Made by a program: the position numbers and the translations under genes. Under the pieces are notes generated by a model, which made no database searches, was not told where the DNA came from, and saw nothing but the letters and a program-made list of their open reading frames with translations. From positions 1 to 7,446 of the forward strand of contig CBDUBS010000180.1 in NCBI GenBank assembly GCA_965365445.1: 7,446 nucleotides of DNA, given 5' to 3'. Of this stretch, positions 1-5,709 are shown piece by piece; the first letter of the stretch is position 1; the number at the start of each line of letters is the position of its first letter. This stretch comes from CBDUBS01 sp965365445 (GTDB lineage: Bacteria > Bacteroidota > Rhodothermia > Rhodothermales > DASSAV01).

Positions 1-1
1 C

Positions 2-619
2 CGCCGTTCGGCGGGGGGCGCCCTTATCGCCCTGGCCGGAGGATGGCTGGCGGCGCGCGCCCTTCGGGACGTCATCAACCGGGACGAAAGGCCGGCTCCA
101 GGGATCGATATGCCGGAAGGGCCCATGCCCCTGCAGATCCGCGAAACCCTGACGATTAACCGCCCGGCGGGCGAGTTGTACGCCTTCTGGAGAGACTTCG
201 AGCATCTGCCGCAGTTCATGAAACACCTGGAAGCGGTGCGCCACCTCGACGGCGGGCACTCCCACTGGGCGGCCCGGGCGCCGGGGAACGTAACGGCCAT
301 CGAATGGAACGCCGAGGTAACGGAGGACATCCCGGGCGAGCGGATCAGGTGGAAATCCGTCGGCCGGCCCGATATCGAAAACGCCGGAGAGGTGCGGTTC
401 CGGGACGCCCCCGGAGGGCGAGGTACGGAGCTAACGGTGACCATCCAGTACCGGCCCCCCGCCGGACCGCTCGGAGCGGCCCTGGCCGGTTTGTTCAGCC
501 CCGCCTTCGGGCAGATGATCCGGGAGGACATCCGCCGGTTCAAGCGGCTCATGGAGACGGGTGAAATCATCACGGTCGAGGGCCAGCCGTCCGCACGGCA
601 GACCGTAACCGAGGGTTGA
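2..619 (+). CDS. SRPBCC (polyketide cyclase/dehydrase-like) protein with N-terminal membrane segment, 5'-truncated by window edge
   Basis: The frame is open from base 2, giving 205 visible residues. Visible residues 5-20 (GGALIALAGGWLAARA) form a hydrophobic helix, followed by a charged linker rich in R, D and P. From about residue 40 a START/SRPBCC fold begins: a first strand (LQIRETLTINRPAGELY), the FWRDFEHLPQFMKHLEAV helix region typical of the family, central strands with an EWNAEV segment, and a long C-terminal helix (REDIRRFKRLMETGEI). SRPBCC proteins bind hydrophobic ligands in a deep cavity; no reaction can be assigned here. ATG at 110 (AGGG 6 nt upstream) or ATG at 125 are possible internal starts, but the in-frame hydrophobic helix suggests the real start lies upstream of the window. 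The stop is 4 nt before the dehydrogenase start, so the two are probably one operon. The family call is secure; the upstream extension is inference. Confidence 0.85.
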   Translation, partial: RRSAGGALIALAGGWLAARALRDVINRDERPAPGIDMPEGPMPLQIRETLTINRPAGELYAFWRDFEHLPQFMKHLEAVRHLDGGHSHWAARAPGNVTAIEWNAEVTEDIPGERIRWKSVGRPDIENAGEVRFRDAPGGRGTELTVTIQYRPPAGPLGAALAGLFSPAFGQMIREDIRRFKRLMETGEIITVEGQPSARQTVTEG

Positions 620-623
620 CGCC

Positions 624-1658
624 ATGCCATTCATCCGTCGCGCCGCCCTCTGGACCGGAGCGGCCTGTATGGGTTTGACCGCCGCCCGGAGGGTCGTCCG
701 CAGCGGACGGCGCATCGGGTTCGCAGACCGCGCGGCTGTCATTACCGGCGGCTCCCGGGGGCTTGGACTGGAAATCGCCCGCCTGCTGGCGGCGGAGGGA
801 GCGCACGTTGCCCTGCTGGCCCGCTCGGAGGAGGAACTGGAAGCGGCCCGGCGCGACATAACGGAGCGCGGCGGACGCGCCGACGTCTTTCCCTGCGATC
901 TGCGCAACCGGGAGGACATCGTCCGCACCTCGGAACGGTTGCTGGCTCGCCTGGGCCGCGTGGACGTGCTCGTAAACAACGCGGGCATCATCGAGGTCGG
1001 CCCGCTGGAGAACATGACGCGCGACTCCTTCGAGCAGTCCATGGGGGTGCATCTGTGGGGCCACATGGACCTCATCGAGCAGTTGCTGCCGGTCATGATA
1101 CGGCAGGGCGACGGACGTATCGCCAACGTCACGTCCATCGCGGGGCTGGTGGCCGTACCCCATCTGCTGCCCTACGTCACGTCGAAATATGCCTTCGTCG
1201 GCTACTCCGACGGCCTGCGCGGAGCGGTAGCCCGGCACGGGATACGCGTAACCACCGTCGCGCCGTTCCTCATGCGCACCGGCTCGCACGTACACGCGCT
1301 GTTCAAGGGGCAGCATCGGAAGGAATATGCGTGGTTCTCGATTGCCGATGCGCTGGCCTTCTCGATGCGCTCCGACAGGGCGGCCCGGCGCATCGTCGAG
1401 GCGATCCGCTACGGCGAGCCTCGCCTGATACCCTCCATACCGGCGAAGCTGGCTCATGCGGCCGACACCCTGTTCCCCCATCTCACGGCGGCCGTCCAGT
1501 CGGCGGCGGCTCGCCTCCTGCCGGGCCCCGCCTCCGACGACCACATCCATGAAGGGAAGGACAGCGCCTCTCCCCTCTCGCCCTCCATCCTGACAGCCCG
1601 AGCCGACGAAATGATCCGGCCGAACAACGAGGCGAATCCTGCGCCCTCCCGTACATAA
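624..1658 (+). CDS. SDR-family NAD(P)-dependent oxidoreductase with N-terminal hydrophobic segment
   Basis: This is a classical short-chain dehydrogenase/reductase of 344 aa, longer than the usual ~250. Residues 36-48 carry the first strand and glycine motif (TGGSRGLG, 41-48). Arg45 and Arg67, after the second strand, suggest NADP(H) preference. CDL (91-93) and NNAG (118-121) are in place, and the catalytic residues are Ser171, Tyr184 and Lys188 (YVTSK). The tetrad Asn position is His143 (VHLWG). Residues 7-21 are hydrophobic and flanked by arginines, so the enzyme may be membrane-anchored. The tail from about 300 is low in complexity and probably disordered. A GAGGG ribosome site at 611-615, overlapping the end of the upstream gene, sits 8 nt before ATG 624. 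The coupled SRPBCC gene suggests a shared hydrophobic substrate, possibly a lipid, ketone or aldehyde. The exact substrate is unknown. Confidence 0.92.
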   Translation: MPFIRRAALWTGAACMGLTAARRVVRSGRRIGFADRAAVITGGSRGLGLEIARLLAAEGAHVALLARSEEELEAARRDITERGGRADVFPCDLRNREDIVRTSERLLARLGRVDVLVNNAGIIEVGPLENMTRDSFEQSMGVHLWGHMDLIEQLLPVMIRQGDGRIANVTSIAGLVAVPHLLPYVTSKYAFVGYSDGLRGAVARHGIRVTTVAPFLMRTGSHVHALFKGQHRKEYAWFSIADALAFSMRSDRAARRIVEAIRYGEPRLIPSIPAKLAHAADTLFPHLTAAVQSAAARLLPGPASDDHIHEGKDSASPLSPSILTARADEMIRPNNEANPAPSRT

Positions 1659-1960
1659 CCACGACGCAGGGCGCCCCCCAAAAACCACGTCATCCCTCGC
1701 AACTACCACGTCAACGCTCACCATAAAAACGTCATCCCGGCCCCTCCGCCGTCTACCGACGGCGGCAGCCGGGATCTCAGAAGGCCGTGATGAAGCCCTT
1801 TTGAGATCCCGCATCACGCCTGTCCCGCAAGGCGGGATGACGCATCGCCGTAACCACCCCAACAATTCTTTCCGGTTTCACCCGGAGCCCCCTATCCACT
1901 TTCCGGGCATATTTGTACGCTGAGTGAATACGACGCGATCACTCATCCCCGGAAATCGCC
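1659..1960. other. Gene-free stretch of about 300 bp between the SDR and cytochrome b genes
   Basis: I see no convincing protein gene here. The left part (1659-1729) is A- and C-rich and contains an ACGTCATCCC copy at 1687-1696 that recurs at 1729-1738. The centre (1730-1842) is a palindromic repeat, annotated separately. The right part (1843-1960) should hold the promoter of the cytochrome b gene; CATATTTG at 1908-1915 resembles a Bacteroidota -7 box, but no matching -33 box lies at the right distance. ORFs across this stretch are antisense extensions with no recognisable protein. Confidence 0.6.
1730..1842. repeat. Compound palindromic intergenic repeat (REP/MITE-like)
   Basis: The ends are perfect 10-bp inverted repeats: CGTCATCCCG (1730-1739) and CGGGATGACG (1833-1842). 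Inside are nested stems: CCGCCGTC/GACGGCGG (1746-1753 with 1758-1765, TACC loop); TCCCGGC/GCCGGGA (1735-1741 with 1768-1774), which encloses the previous stem; CGGGATCTCA/TGAGATCCCG (1770-1779 with 1802-1811); and TCCCGC/GCGGGA (1823-1828 with 1832-1837). Some stems share bases, so the RNA could adopt alternative folds. Short GTCATCCC/GGGATGAC-ended palindromes are a common pattern of dispersed intergenic repeats in bacteria. It may also act as a transcription end for the SDR operon. No transposase is encoded and no clear target-site duplication is visible. Confidence 0.72.
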
Positions 1961-2629
1961 ATGCGACGCCCAACCCTGAATTACCTCATCGATGCGCTGG
2001 CCTTCACCTCGTTCGTTCTGCTCGTCTCGACGGGCATCCTGATGCATTACATCCTGCCGCCCGGGCAGGGGCACGGCAGCAGCATCTGGGGCCTCGGTCG
2101 CCACGGCTGGGGCGACGTGCATTTCTGGATTGCCGTGGCTTTCCTGGCTACCCTGCTGGTTCACTTCCTCCTGCACTGGAAGTGGATCGTCGCGATGACG
2201 CGCGGCAGGAAACGGGCGTCCTATTCGGAAAAACTGCGCATCGGAGCGGGCGCGGGCGCCTTCGCGGCCCTGCTGCTGCTGGCGGCGGCCCCCTTGCTGA
2301 GTCCGATAGAGCGGGACGCCGCCGGAGACGAAACGCACGCCGGAGAAGCCATGCACCGGGAGGAGGCCGCCGCGCCGGACGAACGCCGGCACGTTTCCCC
2401 CGCCGGGTCGGCGGCAGGGGCGGCCGACCTGCGGGGCTACATGACGCTCTCCGAAGTGGAAACCCGGCTCGGCGTCCCCGCCGGATACCTCATCGAGCGA
2501 CTGCACCTGCCCGCCGATGTTTCCCGCGATACGCCGCTGCACGACCTGCGTGAAACGCACGGGTTCGCCATGTCGGACGCGCGCACGTTCGTCGACGAAT
2601 ACCTGAGCGGCCACGGGGCGGAGAAGTGA
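1961..2629 (+). CDS. DUF4405-type membrane cytochrome b with fused C-terminal domain
   Basis: The protein is 222 aa with three hydrophobic helices at about residues 9-32, 54-72 and 95-113. The N-terminal part matches the DUF4405 pattern: STGILMHYILPPG (His29), GLGRHGW, then a second helix with His54, His68 and His72. These are likely ligands for one or two b-type hemes, as in other small membrane cytochromes b of this kind. A linker (about 116-154) rich in Ala, Glu and His leads to a C-terminal domain (about 156-215): LRGYMTLSEVETRLGVP, then LHLPADV, then LRETHGFAMSDARTFVDEY. From memory, similar segments occur at the C-termini of other membrane redox proteins; its function is unknown to me. 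The ATG is preceded by only a weak GGA-type ribosome site. The likely role is quinol- or membrane-linked electron transfer. The multiheme cytochrome c at the right end of the window is a possible partner, though on the opposite strand. Confidence 0.8.
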   Translation: MRRPTLNYLIDALAFTSFVLLVSTGILMHYILPPGQGHGSSIWGLGRHGWGDVHFWIAVAFLATLLVHFLLHWKWIVAMTRGRKRASYSEKLRIGAGAGAFAALLLLAAAPLLSPIERDAAGDETHAGEAMHREEAAAPDERRHVSPAGSAAGAADLRGYMTLSEVETRLGVPAGYLIERLHLPADVSRDTPLHDLRETHGFAMSDARTFVDEYLSGHGAEK

Positions 2630-2720
2630 TGCGATAAGGGTCGCTCGTTGAACCCGCAACCCGTATATTCGGATCGAGCCGCCCCGCCGACGAAAACCGG
2701 CCCTGACTCCGGGAGGCCAT

Positions 2721-2732
2721 CGGTACGTACCG
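2721..2732. promoter_or_regulatory. Perfect 12-bp palindrome upstream of the galactokinase, possible operator
   Basis: CGGTACGTACCG is a perfect palindrome, ending 15 bp before GTG 2748 and 24 bp before the preferred start at 2757. The position would suit a repressor site in the 5' leader of a sugar operon. One or two such palindromes are expected by chance in a window of this size, so this is only a candidate. Confidence 0.25.
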
Positions 2733-2756
2733 GATCTAACTTTCGAGGTGTTTGCT

Positions 2757-3923
2757 GTGCCGGATTCCAGTCCATCGTTGTTTCAGCAGGCGTACGGACG
2801 CCCCCCCTCGCACGTCGCTTCGTCCCCGGGGCGCATCGAGTTCATCGGAAACCATACGGATTATAACGGCGGCCTCGTACTGGGCGCCGCCATCGACCGC
2901 CGGGTGGACGTCGCCCTCGCCCTCCGTTCCGACCGGCTCGTGCGTATGACCTCGGCGGGCAACAACCGCGTTTTCCAGACGGACCTCGATCCCATCGAAC
3001 CCCAACAGGGCGACGTGCGCTGGGTCAATTACCCCCTCGGCGTGCTGTGGGCGCTGCGGGATGAAGGGCTTCCGGCGGACCGGGGGTTCGACCTCGCAGT
3101 GACGAGCTCGCTGCCGGTCGGGGCCGGCCTCAGCAGCAGCGCGGCGCTCGAATTATCCACCGCGCTCGCGTTGCAGGCCGCCTTCGGAGTCGAATCGGAT
3201 AGAAAGACGCTGGCGCTCTCATGCCGACGGGCGGAAAACGAGTTCGTCGGGGTGCCCTGCGGCATCCTCGACCAGGGGGTATCGGCTTTCGGGAAAGCGG
3301 ATCACCTCGTCCGGATCGACTGCAAAACCCTCGAGTTCGGCCTGGAGCCGCTGCCCCCCGGTACGGCGTTCTGGATTTTCAACAGCCACCGGAAGCACTC
3401 GCTCATTGGTTCGCTGTACGCGGCCCGCCACCAGGAGTGCATGGAGGCTATCCGCATCCTCGGGCCGCATTATGCCGATGCCTCTTTCCTGGCCGATCTC
3501 ACACCGGACCAGGTGGATCGGTATAAAGACGAACTGACTGAACCGCTGTATAAACGGGCCATGCACATTACGGCGGAAAACGCCCGCGTGAAGGAAATGC
3601 ATCGGGTGCTCGAAGCCGGCGATCTGGAGGCCGCGGGCGACCTGCTGTACGCTTCGCACGCCAGCTCGCAGCGATTCTTTGAAAACAGCACCCCCGAGCT
3701 GGACTTCCTCGTTGCGTCCCTGCAAGGGGTTCCGCACGTGTACGGGGCGCGTCTGACGGGCGGCGGGTTCGGCGGGGCGGTCATGGCGTTCACGGACGAA
3801 CCATTCGGTCCGGAGGACGCCGACGCCGTCGCCCGGCGGTACAACGACGCATTCGGCCATACCCCCTCGGTTATCACCTGCCGCACCGCCGACGGGGGGC
3901 GCGTCGCCCGGTACGTTCCCTGA
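2757..3923 (+). CDS. galK: Galactokinase-family (GHMP) sugar kinase
   Basis: This is a GHMP-superfamily sugar kinase, 388 aa from GTG 2757. I prefer this start because GAGGTG (2745-2750) makes a good ribosome site 6 nt upstream; GTG 2748 would add three residues without one. All three family motifs are present: the galactokinase signature PGRIEFIGNHTDYNGG (24-39), the ATP-binding loop PVGAGLSSSAAL (120-131) and the C-terminal LTGGGFGG loop (ending at 340). Arg26, Asp35 and the catalytic-base Asp172 (GILDQ) align with the known active site. The usual Glu of GEHTDYN, which contacts the sugar in characterised galactokinases, is Asn32. Expected reaction: ATP-dependent C1 phosphorylation of galactose in the cytoplasm (Leloir pathway). 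The substitution makes the exact sugar less certain. Xylose isomerase follows after 48 nt, probably in the same operon; no Leloir partners (galT, galE) are visible. Confidence 0.88.
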   Translation: MPDSSPSLFQQAYGRPPSHVASSPGRIEFIGNHTDYNGGLVLGAAIDRRVDVALALRSDRLVRMTSAGNNRVFQTDLDPIEPQQGDVRWVNYPLGVLWALRDEGLPADRGFDLAVTSSLPVGAGLSSSAALELSTALALQAAFGVESDRKTLALSCRRAENEFVGVPCGILDQGVSAFGKADHLVRIDCKTLEFGLEPLPPGTAFWIFNSHRKHSLIGSLYAARHQECMEAIRILGPHYADASFLADLTPDQVDRYKDELTEPLYKRAMHITAENARVKEMHRVLEAGDLEAAGDLLYASHASSQRFFENSTPELDFLVASLQGVPHVYGARLTGGGFGGAVMAFTDEPFGPEDADAVARRYNDAFGHTPSVITCRTADGGRVARYVP

Positions 3924-3971
3924 TCGACACGCCGGCGCCCACCAATCAACCCTAACCAACGGTAATCACCC

Positions 3972-5144
3972 ATGCCCAGCAATCAGTACACCCCCTCGCC
4001 CGAAAACAAGTTCACCTTCGGCCTGTGGACGGTCGGGAATGTCGGCCAGGACCCGTTCGGCACGCCCGTCCGCGACCGTCGCTCCCCGGTGGAGCTCGTC
4101 CACCTGCTCGCCGACGTCGGGGCCTACGGCGTCAATCTACACGACAACGACCTCGTACCCATCGACGCCTCGGCTTCCGAGCAGGATCAGATCGTGCGGG
4201 ACTTCAAGAAAGCACTCGAATCCACCGGCCTGAAAGTCCCGATGGCCACCACCAACCTCTTCTCCGACCCGGCGTTCAAGGACGGTGCGTTCACCTCCAA
4301 CGACCCGGCCGTGCGGGCCTATGCCCTGCAAAAAACGATGCGGTCGATGGATCTGGGCGTCGAGCTGGGCGCGGGTATCTACGTATTCTGGGGCGGGCGC
4401 GAAGGGGTGGAATCGGACGCGACGAAAAACCCGGTCGAGTCGGTAAAACGGATGCGGGAGGCGATGAACTTCTTGTGCCGGTACGCGCAGGATCAGGGCT
4501 ACGACCTCAAATTTGCGCTCGAAGCCAAGCCCAACGAACCGCGCGGCGACATCTTCATGCCGACGACCGGCGCGATGCTGGGCTTCATCTCCACGCTGGA
4601 CTACCCGGACATGGTGGGCGTCAACCCCGAGGTGGCGCACGAACAGATGGCCGGCCTCAACTTCCTCCACGCCGTCGCGCAGGCATGGGATGCGGGCAAG
4701 CTGTTCCACATCGACCTGAACGACCAGAACCCCGGGCGGTACGATCAGGATTTCCGCTTCGGAGCCGCCAACATCAAGCAAACGTTCTTCCTGGTCAAGT
4801 TCCTCGAAGAGGTAGGGTATCAGGGAATGCGCCACTTCGATGCGCACGCCTACCGTTCGGAAGATTACGAGGGCGTGAAGGACTTCGCACGCGGGTGTAT
4901 GCGGACCTACCTCATCCTGAAAGAAAAAGCGCAACGCTTCAACGAGGATGCGGAAATCCAGGCGCTGCTGAAAGAAATAAACGCCCCCTCCGCCGACACA
5001 CCCGACTACGGCAACGGGTACAGCAGCGAAGCGGCCGAGGCCCTCAAGAACCACACGTTCGACCGGGCTGCGATGGGCGCACGCGGGTACGGCTACGAGA
5101 AGCTCGATCAGATGGTGTTCGATCTGCTGATGGGCGCCCGGTGA
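3972..5144 (+). CDS. xylA: Xylose isomerase, class I (actinobacterial-type)
   Basis: This cytoplasmic enzyme interconverts D-xylose and D-xylulose, the first step of the isomerase route of xylose use; many members also convert glucose to fructose. At 390 aa it matches the short class I enzymes, lacking the ~50-residue N-terminal extension of class II. All key residues are present at a constant +3 offset from the Streptomyces enzyme: His57 (ring-opening His), Trp140 in FWGGRE, Glu184 and Lys186 (EAKPNEPRGD), Glu220 and His223 (NPEVAHEQMAGLNF), Asp248, Asp258 and Asp260 (HIDLNDQN, YDQD) and Asp290 (HFD). Both metal sites should therefore be intact. The N-terminus KFTFGLWTVG is also family-typical. 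No Shine-Dalgarno sequence precedes the ATG; the leader is A/C-rich. No xylulokinase or transporter gene is visible. Confidence 0.97.
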   Translation: MPSNQYTPSPENKFTFGLWTVGNVGQDPFGTPVRDRRSPVELVHLLADVGAYGVNLHDNDLVPIDASASEQDQIVRDFKKALESTGLKVPMATTNLFSDPAFKDGAFTSNDPAVRAYALQKTMRSMDLGVELGAGIYVFWGGREGVESDATKNPVESVKRMREAMNFLCRYAQDQGYDLKFALEAKPNEPRGDIFMPTTGAMLGFISTLDYPDMVGVNPEVAHEQMAGLNFLHAVAQAWDAGKLFHIDLNDQNPGRYDQDFRFGAANIKQTFFLVKFLEEVGYQGMRHFDAHAYRSEDYEGVKDFARGCMRTYLILKEKAQRFNEDAEIQALLKEINAPSADTPDYGNGYSSEAAEALKNHTFDRAAMGARGYGYEKLDQMVFDLLMGAR

Positions 5145-5172
5145 TCAGGCGGCCCGGAGTGAGCGCCCCCGG

Positions 5173-5502
5173 CTAAACGGTTTCGACGCTCGCTGACGCC
5201 ATCCCTCCTGCGCTGCTTCTTACGGTAACGCAGGAGGGGGGGCGGTCCAGCACGAACTCGGCGGTAAACCTGCCGTCGCCGGTGGTATCCAGCGCGCCCA
5301 GCAACTCGTCCGAAGCGGCGACGAACGCTTTCAGGGTGGCGTTGGGGTTGGAGCTGGAAACGGCGACGGATAGCGTTCGCGTCGAGGGGTTGTACCGGCA
5401 GTAGCTGAACACGACGCTATCGTCCAGAGCCGCCTTCTCGACGGTCACGGATGGCTGAACGACCAGCAGAAAGAGGGGGAGGAAAACCTGTATGGCAAGC
5501 AT
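5173..5502 (-). CDS. Small secreted beta-rich protein (hypothetical)
   Basis: The protein is 109 aa. Residues 1 to about 18 (MLAIQVFLPLFLLVVQPS) look like a Sec signal peptide with a short, uncharged n-region. The mature part is a single beta-rich module beginning VTVEKAALDDSVVFSYCRY, followed by alternating strands, a turn region ALDTTGDGRFTAEF, and a closing PPSCVTVRSSAGGMASASV. From memory, modules ending in a VRSSxGGxA pattern with an LGxLxxxGxGxYxxxF segment recur in exported proteins of several phyla, usually with unknown function. Two cysteines (one in the SYCRY segment, one in SCVTV) could form a disulfide. An in-frame stop at 5536-5538 and no other start codon in between fix ATG 5502 as the start. 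The gene is convergent with xylA, with stops 28 nt apart, and follows the cytochrome gene on the same strand after about 200 nt. Confidence 0.7.
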   Translation of the reverse strand: MLAIQVFLPLFLLVVQPSVTVEKAALDDSVVFSYCRYNPSTRTLSVAVSSSNPNATLKAFVAASDELLGALDTTGDGRFTAEFVLDRPPSCVTVRSSAGGMASASVETV

Positions 5503-5524
5503 GGCGAAACCGGGCCGGCGGGTT

Positions 5525-5552
5525 CTCGAACCGGGTCACCCGGCCGTTCGAG
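5525..5552 (-). other. GC-rich hairpin in the leader of the small secreted protein gene
   Basis: CTCGAAC (5525-5531) pairs with GTTCGAG (5546-5552). The stem continues with CGGG/CCCG (5532-5535 with 5539-5542), a TCA loop and a 3-nt bulge, giving about 11 paired bases. It ends 22 nt upstream of ATG 5502. No T-run follows on the minus strand, so it is not a standard terminator. It may stabilise the transcript or affect translation. Confidence 0.4.
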
Positions 5553-5610
5553 CAGGCATCCGGCTCGTACGGCCCGGCGACAGGTGCAAGAAATAGCATG
5601 TTAACCCTCT

Positions 5611-5641
5611 CAAAGTAACGAGTTGGGGCCGGAAGGTCAAG
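5611..5641 (-). promoter_or_regulatory. Candidate Bacteroidota-type promoter for the small secreted protein gene
   Basis: On the minus strand, CTTG (5641-5638) is followed after exactly 19 nt by TTACTTTG (5618-5611). The Bacteroidota consensus is TTTG or TTG at -33 and TAnnTTTG at -7, so each box has one mismatch. The predicted transcript would begin near 5604 and carry a roughly 100-nt leader containing the hairpin at 5525-5552. If the genome is not from Bacteroidota or relatives, this call loses its basis. Confidence 0.4.
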
Positions 5642-5709
5642 TTCGTTACAACATAGGGCCTTCCGGCAAACCTCCGGCGGGCGGAGAAACCACCGCCCCC
5701 GCTACGGCG

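Noticed and set aside
570..1865. Long minus-strand ORF of 431 codons over the SDR gene
   Set aside because: It lies antisense to a clear SDR with intact motifs; its translation is Arg/Gly/Val-rich without a recognisable domain, typical of GC-rich shadow frames.
1943..2659. Minus-strand ORF of 238 codons over the cytochrome b gene
   Set aside because: Antisense to a protein with coherent helices and heme-ligand histidines; no domain seen in the antisense product.
2664..2671. TATATTCG as a -7 box for the galactokinase
   Set aside because: The nearest TTG (2648-2650) is only 13 nt away instead of about 19, so the promoter is not supported.
4137..5054. Minus-strand 305-codon ORF inside xylA
   Set aside because: Complete overlap with a certain gene and no recognisable features.
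5132..5168. GGGCGC/GCGCCC pair at the end of xylA as a terminator
   Set aside because: The arms are 25 nt apart, partly inside the coding region, and no T-run follows.
4025..5176. Plus-strand 383-codon ORF overlapping xylA in another frame
   Set aside because: xylA has every catalytic residue in its own frame; the overlapping product is Arg/Pro/Gly-rich and low in complexity.
5417..5599. Minus-strand 60-codon ORF overlapping the small secreted protein gene
   Set aside because: It overlaps the signal-peptide gene in another frame and shows no domain. The region upstream of 5502 is better explained as a leader.
5679..5698. GGGCGG/CCGCCC hairpin after the cytochrome stop as a terminator
   Set aside because: Only 6 bp of stem and no T-run on the minus strand; not distinguishable from background in GC-rich DNA.
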